From positions 32,754,001 through 32,818,000 of the forward strand of contig OX467086.1 in assembly GCA_950106755.1 (NCBI GenBank): 64,000 bases of DNA, read 5' to 3'. This DNA is from Climacium dendroides (Eukaryota > Streptophyta > Bryopsida > Hypnales > Climaciaceae). Below the pieces are notes generated by a model. It saw only the letters and a list, made by a program, of their open reading frames with translations. It was not told where the DNA came from and did no database searches. The translations under genes and the position numbers were made by a program. Below, piece by piece: positions 11,791-24,265 of the stretch; position 1 is the stretch's first letter, and every line of letters starts with the position of its first letter.

Positions 11791-12984
11791 TATTGTTCAG
11801 CAACTGGGTCTGGCCTTTGAGTTGTGTCTGACAGGTCGTTGTATTTGATTTTCACAGTACGAATGAGCGAATGAGCGAATCAGACGCGCACTTCACCGGC
11901 GTGATCGAAGGCGCCGCCACGTAAGTGAAGCTTTCATCCGGTCATGGAGTGCGCTTGGCCCCTTCCAAGGAAAAGGGCGGTTCAGAGAATTCATATGACA
12001 TTCGTCAATGCTCACTTCTTCTCGCCGATTGACAAAACGCACAGCAAGGGGATTGTGAACCGCTGAAACTAATGAAAGACTGACACTGAAATAAATTGTT
12101 TCGCAACTGGACTGTTCAGTTTCTTCAAAACTTTAATGCTCCATGTTTGGAATCAACTTTTTCTTTATCTCTTTTAAATGAAACGAAATTTCATTACAAA
12201 GGGGCACACTACAAACCTGCCAGCCACAAGTGGCCCTGCAGAAAGAGACCAAACCCAAAACAAGACAGCACGCACCAAAGTCGACCGAGACAGGGAGGGA
12301 GGCCCCTCGGTTTCGAATCAACTTTGAACTCTCCACGTAGACTGATTAGGGCTTCCTGAAAAAATAGTCCACGTAATGTTCAGTCTATATTATGTTCAAT
12401 GTTCAGCTTCTCCACATTTGGCGGACGCTCATGCTCCTGAGTTCTGATAATTAAAACGCTAATTTCTCCTAGGTCGACGACTGCCCACCTGGTTGCGACG
12501 GTTGACATTTGAAGCCAAAATCTGCACATGTCGCAGTGCGTAGTTAGGAGGAACCAGCTAAATTTAAGGATCATGCCTCTGGCGCTTCACCAACCCAAGA
12601 CCTAATGCGCCACACTCTTATTCACTGCAGTATTTGAATGATCAGATGCCGAAGTACCTGCGAAGCTGCAAACACTAGAAGCAGCCTCTTGTATTCATTT
12701 CAGTTGCCACCGCTCAAGCTCCCCGAGCACTCATAAGGAAGTCAAGCATTGATGTCAATTTGTCAGAACAGTCGTCACTCTGTTGAAGTATGTTCATCCC
12801 ACTCAGTCTCTCTGGATTAATACAAAATCATTGGTTAATATTCATTGTATTGAATTAGATGACACCGGTTAAGATAATCAGAATATCAGATACGCAAACC
12901 CAGTTCGGCGCAGCACAAATCAAATACACGGAGCTGTCAGAGAATTAAAAAAAGAGCCAGGTTGACATGGCAATTAATGCCCCG
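11791..12984. other. Shared spacer between divergent LTP genes
   Basis: This 1.2-kb spacer holds the upstream regions of both divergent LTP genes, so it can serve as a two-way promoter. Its part from about 12400 to 12984 is repeated in direct orientation at about 14690-15240. Short ORFs here (for example 12380-12574) recur only because of that duplication and are not supported as genes. Confidence 0.6.
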
Positions 12985-13021
12985 CGGTCGGTCCGTCTTC
13001 TTCTACTCGTCTTCGGCGCAG

Positions 13022-13028
13022 TATATAA
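13022..13028 (+). promoter_or_regulatory. TATA box of LTP copy 2
   Basis: TATATAA lies about 145 bases before the start codon of copy 2, at the same relative place as the TATA stretch of copy 1. Confidence 0.7.
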
Positions 13029-13170
13029 GACTGCTGTGAAGTCAGCTCAAATCATCCTCAGCTTCATTCCGTTTGCCAACTCCCCAAGCTGCAACTTCAT
13101 CTTCGAGTTCGGGACGTGATCAAGCTTGCAGTGGCACGTAGTGAGTCATCCAAGCGCAGGACTCACAACA

Positions 13171-13733
13171 ATGGCAGGGGGATCCAAGCGCGTGGCTGCT
13201 GCGGCTCTGGTGGGTCTTTGCGTGCTGGTGGTGCTGGCCATGGTGGCGAAACCCAGCGACGCCGCTGGGGTGTGCAACCCCAACGCGCTGTTGCCGTGCA
13301 TGAAAGCCGTTCAGGGAGCTCGCCCTCCTCCCCCCACCCAGCAGTGTTGCAACGTGGTGAGGACCGCGGACAAGAACTGCATGTGCAACCAGCTGAAGTC
13401 CAGCTCCTTCCCCGCGCAGATGGTGAACAACGGATTGCAGCTGCCCAAGAAGTGCGGACGCTCGGACCTGAGAGGCTTCAGATGCGGACGTGAGTGCACT
13501 CGATCAACTCTCCTTCACTTGAATCTCTCACGCCACTCTCATTCCATGTACATAGCATTGATGTATAATTCAGCAATTGTTCAGCGCTTCTTTCAATTCC
13601 ACTTTCACAAGACATTGATTTGTGTAGACTTTGACTCATGCCTACATTCCTCACCTGTTGATGGCGGACGATTTCTGGAGGGCTGACAAGGCAGAGGGTG
13701 TTTGTTGTTGCAGGTTACACATTCCCCTTCTGA
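13171..13733 (+). CDS. Secreted lipid-transfer-protein-like, copy 2
   Basis: Divergent twin of the gene at 11033-11595. Exon 1 is 13171-13489 and exon 2 is 13714-13733, with a GT-AG intron; the product is 112 residues. The mature eight-cysteine region is the same as copy 1 (VCNPNALLPC, QQCCNVV, NCMCNQL, PKKCGRS, FRCGR). Visible protein differences lie in the signal peptide (GGSKR here, GRSKC in copy 1), so the secreted products should be equal. The start was chosen so that the signal peptide begins at MAGGSK. Function inside the LTP family (lipid export, cuticle, signalling or defence) cannot be told from sequence. Confidence 0.9.
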
Positions 13734-13999
13734 GCGAGCGAGTGGTGAACTCACAGCTCTGGGGAGGACAAGATGGTCTGCATGTATAAGTTCGTAGCTG
13801 TCCATGGCCCTCAATCCTGTGGGGACCGTAATTTCAAGCAAATGGCAACTGATCGTAGAGTTGATGTTGTTGATTGATGTCGCTAGTTGCAGCTCCTCAG
13901 CTGAAATGGTAGCAGTAGTTTTTCCAAGCTAGCTAAGTACTACTGGCTTGTGTTGAGTTGAGTATTGCTGCAATAAAGCCTTTCTGCAATTTCTATATA

Positions 14000-14400
14000 G
14001 GAGTACGTCACTGTAATATAGAGGAGACTGTCCCGAGTGTACCATTCCTTATTTGCACTGTGGCTTGTGTGGGCAATTTTTCTGTATCAATCATCTCGCA
14101 TCCATCAATTCAGGAATATTGGCTTGATGCATGACAACACTGTTCACAGTCTTATGCTTCAATGAATAAAGCACCCACCTTAATGAAGAAATTCAATCCC
14201 AAACCCACACTAAACAAACGATGTAGTCGACAGAGTGTAGTTACTGTAAGCTTGTAACGCACGTACCGGGCGATATTTTGTTTGACATATTCTCGTGACC
14301 AAGCTTTAGTTGTGACTTTATTGATTCTGTCTGGGCGACGGTCTGTGACCATCGATCAATACTTCCATTGGAGCTTGTAAAACTTTGTTGCGCTCATAAT
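14000..14400 (+). repeat. LTP 3'-flank duplicate, partner of 15830-16220
   Basis: The 3' flank of copy 2 (for example TATTGGCTTGATGCATGACA) recurs beyond the third copy. The tandem unit therefore reaches well past the gene, about 2 kb in all. No gene is seen in this stretch. Confidence 0.75.
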
Positions 14401-14689
14401 GTTCAATATATAGAAATTCACCGATGCAATTGTACAACCGGTCGCGAAAGAGTATTGAACAATGGATAGTACTAGCTATTCCAGCTAACTTTCTTAAACT
14501 GCCAGAAGCTGGATGTCATTGTGATCGAGGAGTGACAGTGGCCTTCACTTTCTCGGAAGCAGTGCCCATGGTGTCAACCGTCTTTAGCAAGAGGTTGCCG
14601 GTTCCGTCTTAAGCGAATGGTTCACACGGTAACCAAAGAGATACAAAGGGATGATATCCACGGTCACTAGTCAGTCCTTTAAGAATTTT

Positions 14690-16220
14690 TCAGTGTTCGG
14701 CTTCTCTACATTTGGCGGACGCTCATGCTCTGATAAACACTAATTTCTTCTAGGCCGATCACTGCCCTCCTAATTGCAGTGGTTGACATTTGAAGCCCAA
14801 ATCTCCACATGTTGAACTGTTTATTTAAGAGAAACCAGCTAAATTTAAGGATAATGTCTTTGACGGTCACCAACCCAAGTCCTAATGGGCTACGCTCATA
14901 TTCACTGAAGAAGCCTCTTATATGCATATTCAGTTGCCACCGCTCAAGCTCCCCGAGCACTCGTAAGGAAGTCAAGCATTGATATGAATTTGTCAGAACA
15001 GTCGTCACTCTGCTGAAATACGTTCCTCCCACTCAGTTTCTCAGGATTAATACAAAATCATTGGTTATCATTCGTTGTATTATATTAGATGACACCGCTT
15101 AAATTAATCAGATACGCAAACCCGGTTTGGCGCAGTACAAATCAAATACAACGAGCTGTCAGAGATATATAAATGGTCAGGTTGACATGGCAACTAATGC
15201 CACGCGGTCGGTCCGTCTTCTTCTACTCGTCTTTGGCACAGTAACTAGTTGATCAATGCGTCCGCATCTGAAGTGAGTGCACTCGATCAACTCTCCTAAG
15301 TCACTTCGATTCTATCTCTCACGCCACTCTCATTCCATGTACATAGCATTGATGTATAATTCAGCAATTGTTTGACTGCTTTCAGCGCTTCTTTCCATTC
15401 CACTTTCACAAGACATTGATTCGTGTAGACTTTGACTCATGCCTACATTCCTCACCTGTTGATGGCGGACGATTTCTTGAGGGCTGACAAGGCAGAGGAT
15501 GTTTGTTGTTGCAGGTTACACATTCCCCTTCTGAGCGAGCGAGCGGTGAACTCACAGCTCTGGGGAGGACAAGATGGTGTGCATATAAGTTCGTAGCTGT
15601 CCATGGCTCTCTGAAACCCTATGGAGTTTAGAAGCCGTAATGTCAGGGAAATGGCAACTTAACATAGAGTTGATGTTGTTGATCGATGTTTCTAGCTAAT
15701 TGCAGCTCCTCAACTGAAATGGTAGCAGTGGTTATCTCAAGCTAGCTACTACTTCAGTTGCTTGTATTGAGTTGAGCTTAGTTGCAATAAAGCCTTTCTG
15801 CAATTTTTATATAGAAGTACGTTGATATTCACAAGAGTGTCCCTAGTGCATCCTTATTTACACTCTGATTTGTGAGAGTTACTTCATTTTGGGAAAATTT
15901 TCTGTATCAATCATCTTGCATCCATTTATTCAGAAATATTGGCTTGATGCATGACAACATTGTCCAGTCTTGTGCTTCAATGACATAAAGCACCCACCTT
16001 AATTAAGTACTTCGGAACCCACACTAAATTAATAGACCATGTAGTAGACAGAGGAGTGTAGCCTCTGTAAGCTTCTAACCCACGTACCGGGCGACATTGT
16101 GTTTGACATTTTCTCGTGGCCAAGCTTTAGATGTGGCTTTAATGATTCTGGTTCCCCCGGTCTGTGACCATCAGTACTTCCATTGGAGCCTTTAAAACAT
16201 TGTTACGCTCATGATCGTTT
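14690..16220 (+). pseudogene. Third LTP copy, coding exon deleted
   Basis: A direct duplicate of about 12400-14380 that keeps the upstream region (14690-15240), the intron (from about 15274), the exon-2 region with TTACACATTCCCCTTCTGAG near 15515, and the 3' flank. The TATA box and all of exon 1 are missing. At the junction (about 15241-15275), about 15 bases of the exon-1 end sit in inverted orientation (CGTCCGCATCTGAAG) directly before the normal intron start TGAGTGCACTCG. No LTP can be made from it. Its divergence from copy 2 is clearly larger than that between copies 1 and 2. Confidence 0.85.
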
Positions 16221-16653
16221 CTTGTAGGATTTATGCTTAGTGAGAACACAAGAAAAGTGAAAATCATGGCAAGAACTGTAACCTACTCTACCTGGGTTAG
16301 TCGCCACATAAATTGTGAGTTGATTTTGGTGTGCGGACAACCTCCAACTAGGGCTTTAGAATATTCTTGTGAATCTCTAGAGAAAGGGGAAAAATCTCCT
16401 GGAATTACTCTACTAAAAATTTGGACCACAAATTTCATATTCTCATCAGCAAACGATTATTCTACTAAAACGATTTAGCAATCACAAGGTGTACAATGAA
16501 TAGCCTGTTTGTTTGGCCGGGGTGAACCGACCCCCTCGCAAACTTAGGGCCCCGGTGCTGCTACCTTATCCTACATTCTCCTTCCTTTCCTTCCCAATTC
16601 CCAAGCTCTGTGTTCCCACGCTCTCCATCCTGTCGCACTCATCTTCTCCAGCG

Positions 16654-17250
16654 ATGGCAACGCTGTCGCAGCTGCATCTGGCTCGCACTTCAACCCAATT
16701 GCACCCCCGCGCTTCTGCAGCAGCCAATTCGCAGCTCCCCAACGCCACCGCTTCCTTCCCTTCGCCCTCGCTTCGTCGCGCCTCATTGGGATCCCTCGTT
16801 CCCAGCCTCCGCAGCCCGAATGTTTTGGCAGCTGCGTCGCGCATTCCCGAGGATTTTCAGGTGCAAGGAGATTATGCCGATGGCGAGGTGGTGCGTTCGA
16901 GGGCTGAATTCAACTGGGGTTGGTTTCCGGGACTGGTCGCAGCCGGGTTGATGACAACCCCTGCGTGGCCGGCGCACGCTGTGATCAAGGACGAAGTGGA
17001 GGAGATGATGCGCTTCTCGCCCGAGGCGTGGGTGAACATCTACATCACCACGGGCATCTGGTTTGTGCTCTACTTCCTGCTTATTCCACTCGGGGTGTAC
17101 AATTACCTCCGCTTGCGCTGGTACAAGCGGAGCTTCCTGGAGACCTACTTCCAGTTCATGCTCGTCTTCATCTTCTTCCCGGGGATGTTGCTCCTCGCGC
17201 CTTTCATCAACTTCAGACGATTGCCGAACGACGGTGCCGAGGAACCGTGA
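16654..17250 (+). CDS. NDHL: NDH complex subunit L (NdhL), plastid-targeted
   Basis: Nuclear-encoded membrane subunit of the chloroplast NAD(P)H dehydrogenase-like (NDH) complex, which carries cyclic electron flow around photosystem I. A single exon encodes 198 residues from MATLSQLHLART. The first roughly 70 residues are rich in Ser, Ala and Arg and fit a transit peptide. The conserved core has one hydrophobic helix (IYITTGIWFVLYFLLIPLG), the family signature LRLRWYKRSFLETYFQFML, a second helix (FIFFPGMLLLAPFINF) and the end motif FRRLPND. Known NdhL proteins share the R-W-(Y/F)-(K/R)-R segment followed by E-T-Y and the PG-LL-APF-NFR stretch. An in-frame upstream ATG at 16513 exists, but the 5' UTR-like sequence before 16654 makes the later start better. 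Confidence 0.85.
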   Translation: MATLSQLHLARTSTQLHPRASAAANSQLPNATASFPSPSLRRASLGSLVPSLRSPNVLAAASRIPEDFQVQGDYADGEVVRSRAEFNWGWFPGLVAAGLMTTPAWPAHAVIKDEVEEMMRFSPEAWVNIYITTGIWFVLYFLLIPLGVYNYLRLRWYKRSFLETYFQFMLVFIFFPGMLLLAPFINFRRLPNDGAEEP

Positions 17251-17259
17251 GTAGGGGGA

Positions 17260-18340
17260 TGGAAGGAGGGAGGCCAGGGTCGTGGAGGGTTAGGGTTTGG
17301 ACGCCAGTGATTGTAAATAGGGTTTCCTGATTGTTACGCAATTTTTTGCAATCTTGTGCAATTCTTTAGGTTTGACCGCAACGGGAACAGACTGGTCGCG
17401 ATTTTCTTGATTTATGATAGTGCGCCGTGGTGCAGTAGAGGTCATAGGTCTTGTTGCTTCAGAATTTGTCGAATTTATCGGGAATTCACATGTGCAATTC
17501 ACGTATCTAATGTCCGTGTTCTTGTTGCTGCTTCTGTTTTCGGTATTAGTGCACAGGTCATTTCGAAATTGGTTGTAAAATCAGTTTTCTGCAAATTCCT
17601 GCAATCTTGCTCAGCCAATTAGACCGGAATGGAAGTGAGTGGCCATCATGATGGGTTTAGGAGTGCTGTAGATTACTGGATTACTGTTACGCCTGAACCC
17701 ACTTCTCCAGCTGCCTTTTCGCCAGCTTCTTATGTTGAGTCGCACCCGCGGCATTCTACACCATGATCACCAAAACTCAGCAATCAATTTTTTTTCTCAC
17801 TGCAATTTGCCATCGCCATAACCAAGATCAAATTCTACAGAAAGAAGACACATTCAGCGAGAAAGATTTTAAAAAGTATATGCACCTATAATTATTCTTG
17901 AAAGAAAATGATCTCCACCACAAGATCAAATTGAACTGGCGATCAAATTAAACAGGGGATCAAATCACTTTCGAGAGAGAGTTGAAGACACATCAATTTC
18001 ATGTATGCATCACGTACGTAGTGTACAAACAACTACATCAAGATTAAAAGAAGCTGAATGACAATAGTTATGTAGATTAAGCACGCGTGAATGAAAGTAG
18101 TGACGAAGATGGCCGGGACCTTGGTTGCTCGGTGAGCACTTGAGCATCTTGGCATACCTTCTGGTATGCCATTCTCGGTGTTCTCGCACGTCGACCGACA
18201 TTGCTCAGAATGCAGCCAGAAACAAATTTAAAAACTGGCAAAGTAAAGCAGATCAAGTAACCAATGCACCAATGCAGTGATGGCTATCGAGCTAGAAAGT
18301 GAAAATTTGTTGGAGAAATGGATGCTACAGTAGCAACACA
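17260..18340. other. 3' flank of NDHL, no other gene seen
   Basis: Mixed-composition sequence after the NdhL stop. The first 300-400 bases probably hold the 3' UTR. ORFs here are short and unsupported. Confidence 0.4.
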
Positions 18341-18344
18341 GCGG

Positions 18345-18588
18345 CACTACACTAAATACTGAAATTAGGTTGCCCCACACTAAATTCTCGACATTCCACA
18401 CTATATAAATATGTACAGTTAGTGTAGATGGATGCAGTAATGTAGGAACCATGTGTGTTGCATGGGTTGGTGCACTGATTCATGGTTTGGGGTTTAGAGA
18501 ATTGCTTGTGCCTCCATCTGGACAAGTGGTGAGTCACGAGGCAACTCTCCTGAGTAAGGCAACCTAATTTCACTATTTAGTGTAGATC
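18345..18588. repeat. MITE-like fold-back, about 245 bp
   Basis: Inverted arms at about 18345-18376 and 18554-18588 pair as CTACACTAAATA(C/G)TGAA plus ATTAGGTTGCC on each end, with a few mismatches. The interior has no coding content. Size and ends fit a small non-autonomous DNA transposon; the target duplication is unclear. Confidence 0.75.
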
Positions 18589-18599
18589 AATCTTGTTGG

Positions 18600-21500
18600 A
18601 TTTTCACTGCTTCGTTGAAACGCCTTTGATTGCTCGAAAATTTCCAGATATGGCGTATGCTGCTGCTACTACAGTAGAAGACTAAGATGATAACTCTAGT
18701 CATATACCAGCATGAATGAATAGTTTGTTGGGGTAGTTCTACTATCTAAGCCATTGCTGCTACTACTCTTTATTCCAACAAAGCTAGTATGAGCCTCTAA
18801 TGGTATTATTACTCGCTTTGAAGATAGGTGAAACATGCTTTTCTAAGAGCTTCTTGTCATAATATTTGGACAATGGTAGATCTTCATCTAGAATTTTGTT
18901 ACATTTTGTTCTAAGTTGGATTTCGCCATCACTGTTATGAGTTTTGAAATCCATAGCACTTCTCTAAAAATTGTTTTTCTATAAAAAAAAGTCCTTTTTA
19001 AAAAAAATGGGAGAATAAGCCCTTGCTATAATCTTATTCTAACGAGTAGTTGAGCCTGATGGCCTTAGGTCTAAAAGGGGCTGAAATTTTGTGCAATTGG
19101 CCTCAAAGAGAATTGATTTGGCCTCTAAGTGTATAGTGGCCCTTAGCTATTGACATGCTTCTCTCCAACTTTTGCCCAATATCTAATGTTTAATCCTTTG
19201 AAATCAATTCCAAGTTTCAAATTCCTTCATTGTTTATTTAGTGTTTTACTTTGAACTAGAAGTAGCATTTACATTTATTTAAAATTCATTTGTCTTCTAC
19301 ATTAGATTGACTTTAATTGAGTTAACTTCTAAAGGACCATGAATTCACCATATGACTTTTGCAACTATATTTGTAGAAAATTCGAAATGAGAACCTTATT
19401 AATAGTTTGTGAACAACAAAGAGGTACTAGATGGTTTTTTCAATTGAATTCATTATTGCAATCCTATCAGGAAATTGATCCAAGGACTATACTAATGATC
19501 ATTATTACAAACTCAACAACACATAATAAACTTCTATAAATAAAAAGGTAATCCATTTGCATCGAGAGAAATTAATGAAACACCCAAAAGACCACTACAT
19601 ACTATCTTGATCAATAGTTTACATCTAGCATATTATCGTAATATAAAAGATTGATTACATGGTGTTGAAGGATAGCTCAAGTTGAGGAGCTATCTATGCA
19701 AGTGTCTCCTCGGCAATAGCAACCACAAGTTGGTTTGAAGAAGTGCGAGGAAATATGAAGAAGCTTACAACAACTATCTCATGCCAATGTCCAATGGGGA
19801 TTGAGGAGTCAAAGTGGATATTTTTTGGGAAAGGGGAAGGGGATATGGAAGAATACAAGAAAAATGGGGTTACATAGAGGGAACATTAGGGAAAAGGGAG
19901 GTACAAACGGGGAAAAGGGGGTATCAAGTGTTTGAATTTTGGTGAAATTTTTTAAGAATAGAAAAGGAACTTTAGGGCATCATTTCAAGGGACAATGCAA
20001 GATATACCATCTTTAAACTACTTCAAGTGCACTATTATGTAAGTTAGTAAGAGGGAGAAGAAAAAGAACAAGAGAGAAGAACATATGGCATGGTAGGAAA
20101 CAAGGGTAGACTTGGTGGGAGAAAAGGGAAAGAGGGGGAAGAAAAAGTTGCAAGCAAGTGGGGAATTAGGGATCATCCTCATATTCTTTTTTTTGAATCT
20201 CAAAATGATTTGAAAAAAATTACACATCAAGACCATAATGGTAACATATGTTCAAAATACTATCTAACCAAACACCTTTCATCAATCTTATCAACGATGG
20301 CATTTTCTCAAAAATTGTGCAATTTCATCAAGTTTTTTTCCATGAGAAAGCTACATAAATCTTATTTCATTTCAACAATAGTAGTTTTCAAAATTGTTCT
20401 ACACAAATGAGGAATTATGCTTGTTACAAATGTTAGTCATGGAAACAAGAGCTATGTTCAAACATCCCCTATCATCAAGGGTTAACATGCTCAAAGTTTT
20501 GATTTCAATATATGTTGTTGAGTTAGAAAGACTAAGAGTTAGAATGCAAATCTTGGAACTAAAATACAGTAATTAGATGAAAGTAAATGCTAATCAAGTT
20601 TGTTTTGTATCCTAGGAGGGGGGCATATTGAAACTAAAGCTAGCTATTATGTGAGCCTAAGAGCATGAGCACATGAACCTAAAAGACTATACACCTATGT
20701 TTTGTGTTTATATTATAGAATTCTTTTATAATTATAGTGCAACTATGATATAGGTACCTATATTATAATAATTTATATTTTAAACACCTTCAATGGTTGT
20801 AATATATTTACTTATATATGTGCTCAAAGCTCACATGCTTGCATTTTCATACTCACATATTAGCACCATTGAGCATGACTATTGTTTTCACTCATCTTGT
20901 GGGACTAAGGACATGTAGAGTAAACCGACCATTCACCACACCCATCCAAGAAACACACAACAACCATTGCTAATTACCACACAATAACCACACAATTCAA
21001 CTACCAATTTAATTGTGATGGGAACAAAATTTTGTATCACCATCCAATGACTACACATTGTGTGGTGAAGGGGCGCAAGGAATTTCTTACTAAATTTCAA
21101 GTGCATCACCTTTAAATTGCAATAAAATTTGTATGAAAAAAATCTTTTTACATTTTATTTTTTGAAGGTGAATCTTAACTTGACATTTAATATTCACACC
21201 AAATTTTAAAATATGCAAGTCTCTATATTTATGTGGTAAAGGATTTGATTTTGTTTGTGCAGTGATTAACAAGTTTACTATACAACTTGAAAGGTAATGA
21301 TGGAAGCCAAAAGGATTTCACAATTGAATGTATATATCTAGGGATTAGAGTAAGCTATGAGTCCAATTTTATATTAGTTGTCACTTGCATCATTTGAATG
21401 ATTGTGAAACTTGCGTAACTTCATAAAATTCATTGACAAAGGCTCTCTTTTCTAAAATAGCCAATCTCCTCATATCACTCTTTGATTGACAATGAATAAG

Positions 21501-21860
21501 ACTGAGGTGGAACATGGTCTAGAAAGATTATTGATTTGTTTAGGATAAACATGTTTATCAATAGAATTTTTTATCTATAAAATTCATTTGAATAATGTCT
21601 TTTAAAATATTTCTTACACTTGTTTTTCATACTCAAGTAGACCAATCATTCATGATGTTTTTATAAAAATAGATTTAGCTAGTTCAATAAAAAAAAAATT
21701 TAACTAGTTTTTCTAACCTTAGAAACTTGTATGTAGTAGTTTATGCCACTCAGAGGACATGAAACATTCTACCTTTATTCTACTAGTGGAAACAAGTAAT
21801 ATAGCTGAAAAATGTAAGTTATATATTAGACATATAAGTTATATACATCATGTGATTAAA
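18600..21860. other. Gene-free AT-rich region
   Basis: No ORF with recognisable content. A weak inverted motif (TTCACCACAC near 20930 and GTGTGGTGAA near 21058) flanks a CCACACAA-rich patch and could be another small element, but the arms are too short to call. Confidence 0.4.
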
Positions 21861-22500
21861 AAATTTCATATATTTGTTGGATTTTGTTCCCCGTAAAGTC
21901 TACCTATTGTGATAAAATTTTCATGTCAATCCAAGTGTTTTGATTGCTTGGGAGCAATTCAAAGTTCAAAATCCAAACATTTTTGCATTATAGTGAACTT
22001 CGGCGGCTTATAACTTCTTCAGACAAGGTTTGTTTTCAATAATTTTTGTTGGAAAAGTTGTGCATACTAGTCTAGTTCTTGTGGTAAAAATTTCATATCA
22101 ATTCAAGAAGTTTTGATTGACTGAGAAGCATTTTAGTGGAGTTAGGTTCAGCCATAGATGTATTTTTTTGCTACTTTTTTCACTGTTTTTTGACATTTCA
22201 AAACAATTTTGCAAATGCAATGAGTCAATTGAATGATTTTTTTTCACCAAAGTGTTTGTCTTTTGATTTTAAATCACTTTGTAGCTTAAAGTTTTTTCAT
22301 TTGAGTAGGTTTAGAAATCAAATTTCACCTCCAAATGTGTTTTTAGGAAAATTTCAGCATCTTTTGTCAACACTAAAACATTACAATCTTTCAATCTATA
22401 CTGTCAAATGATCCCAAATTCGATTTACACCATCTACAACATGCACACTACAAGATTGTACGGTTGAGATTTTCATAACTTATTCACATTTAGACTTATA
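21860..22500 (+). repeat. Dispersed AT-rich repeat, copy A
   Basis: About 620 bp that aligns by eye, in the same orientation, with 60510-61130. Shared landmarks in order: TTGGGAGCAATTC, TATAGTGAACTTCGGC, CATACTAGTCTAGTT, TTTGCAAATGCAATGAGTCA, GGTTTAGAAATCAA and ATGGTTGAGAT/ACGGTTGAGAT. Stops occur in all frames and the two copies differ by many indels. Confidence 0.8.
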
Positions 22501-23829
22501 ACACTCGAAAAGCAAGATTGGTTTTTGACATGGTTAGGCTTTGGGCGGTGAGGGGTTAAGCAAAGCAGGTAGGGAATCGTGAGCTGTGAATGATTTCTAT
22601 CTAATTAGGGTATTGGACAGATTGCAATTGAATTTGCAATCTTCATTATGTTCAAGGTTATAAATAGGTCTCGTACTTGGATTTTGTGCACAAAAAATTC
22701 CTAATTGTAGACACGACTTTGGTCTAAATGTCTAGGGTCTTTTCTAGTATTTGTGATTTGAGAAAAATTGTCATAAAGTACTATGTGGAAGAATATTTTG
22801 AAATTGATGTACAAATAAAAGTTGTAGATTATGAATTGTAGATTCCATCTGTACAATTAGATTCACCAATGCTATCACTAATAAAAAAATAATTTGAAAA
22901 GGAAATTTCAAAATTCTTTCAAAATTCAATTACAAGCAAAATATTAGCATTTTTTGAGTAAAATTTGTTAGAATGGATTTGAAAGGAGGTTCTCTTCACA
23001 TGGTGATTTTTAGAAATTTTTTGGTCCTTAAGATCTATGACTTCATTTTCACAAATCAAGTTTTGAACTAAAGTTAATGCAATTTTGGCTAGTATGTCAA
23101 CTACTTAGTCAACTACTTGACATACTTGTATACTTTGTAATTTTAGAAAAATATGTACTCTAATAACACCAAATCCAACCATAAGATAGGACAACAACTT
23201 GATAAAGTATCTTTACAAATTAGGATGACTTTTATCCAAATAGAATGAAAAATAAACAAGAGTTCCAATTTGTTCATCTTCTAGAAATTGAATGTTGAAG
23301 TGCTTACAGGCTAAGCTAAATAGGAAGATCTTGAGGCTAGGGATTGCTTTGGTCTAATTAAGGTTTTATGCAGATACTTGGGTGAGCAAGATTGATGTGT
23401 TAATTATGGATCAAGATCGATGTTTTATTTTTAATTGTGGCAATGGCATAGGGTACACTATCCATCCATTAAGTTAGGATGTTTGTTTTGTTTTGTTTGT
23501 TTGTTTGATATATTGAGATTACTTGGACTATACGTCGTCTAATGGTGTGCTTGGGTACCATCAAAAAGGCCTTGGCAAAGAGGGGTGCATAGGCTTTGTT
23601 TTGTGGTGCTTGAACCTATGGCATGAAAGTTGTTGAATTTCAAAGTTTTTGTGAGTTAGAAAATTAGAAAATGACTTTTACTCATATTTTGGTCGTGGTA
23701 ATAACATAGGGTATACTAGTTCATCATTGTCCCTCAAAGGGTCTATGAATTCCATTGAAGGGAGCTCTCACTACAAAGCAACCCCTTTGAGGGATCATTT
23801 TTTTCCTAATGCAAGTTGGCTATATGCTT
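22501..23829. other. Gene-free AT-rich region
   Basis: No supported gene. Several phrases of the type seen in the dispersed repeats occur, but I could not pair them with confidence. Confidence 0.4.
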
Positions 23830-23959
23830 GAAAAATTTTAGATCATTTAAAATTGTACAACATATAGCAAAAAAGTAGTAAGTAGAGAGAAGTCGAGAAT
23901 GATTCAAAATACTAAATTGTTAAAAATTCCATAACTACCTACAAACTACCTACAATTAA

Positions 23960-24265
23960 AACTCCTCATAACTTTCAGCTCATTCATCAAAATGGAATGG
24001 TTCAAAGCTTTCTATCTATAAATAAATCTAGAGAATCAATTTCAAATTTTTTATTTTAAAAAAATGATTTTTGAAGAAGTTTTTTAAGTTGTTTCACCGA
24101 GCAATGAAAACTACATATCATACAAGAACTTTTTAACCATTTAGTCAAAAGTTATGAAAATTGTTGGGCCTTAAAGCTACTTTTTGGCCAGATGTGTGAA
24201 AATTTCAAAGAAAACAAATAAAATTTTATTTGTAGTGAGTTGCCCAAAATTACTATTTTGCCAAA
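23960..24265 (-). repeat. Dispersed AT-rich repeat, inverted partner of 61330-61680
   Basis: The run AGTCAAAAGTTATG, GGGCCTTAAAGCTACTTTT, GTGTGAAAATTTCAAA, TTTGTAGTGAGTTG is found reverse-complemented, in matching order, at about 61330-61480. The part near 23985-24030 (TCAAAATGGAATG, CAAAGCTTTC, AATCTAGAGAA) pairs with about 61580-61660. No coding content. Confidence 0.8.

Larger units (their letters stand above)
12985..13990 (+). repeat. LTP cluster: right arm of large inverted repeat
   Basis: Plus-strand partner of the inverted repeat arm at about 10780-11790. It starts near the GTCTTCTTCTACTCGTCTTC sequence before the TATA box and runs to the polyadenylation-type CAATAAAGCC near 13972. 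Differences from the left arm are a few substitutions and small indels. Confidence 0.9.

Noticed and set aside
13116..13493. 125-codon Arg/Gly/Gln-rich ORF over LTP exon 1 (mirrored at 11273-11650)
   Set aside because: It is another frame of the LTP exon; conservation in both copies follows from the duplication.
14706..15032. 108-codon minus-strand ORF, partly repeated at 12380-12574
   Set aside because: The shared stretch comes from the duplicated LTP upstream region and the frames diverge and stop differently.
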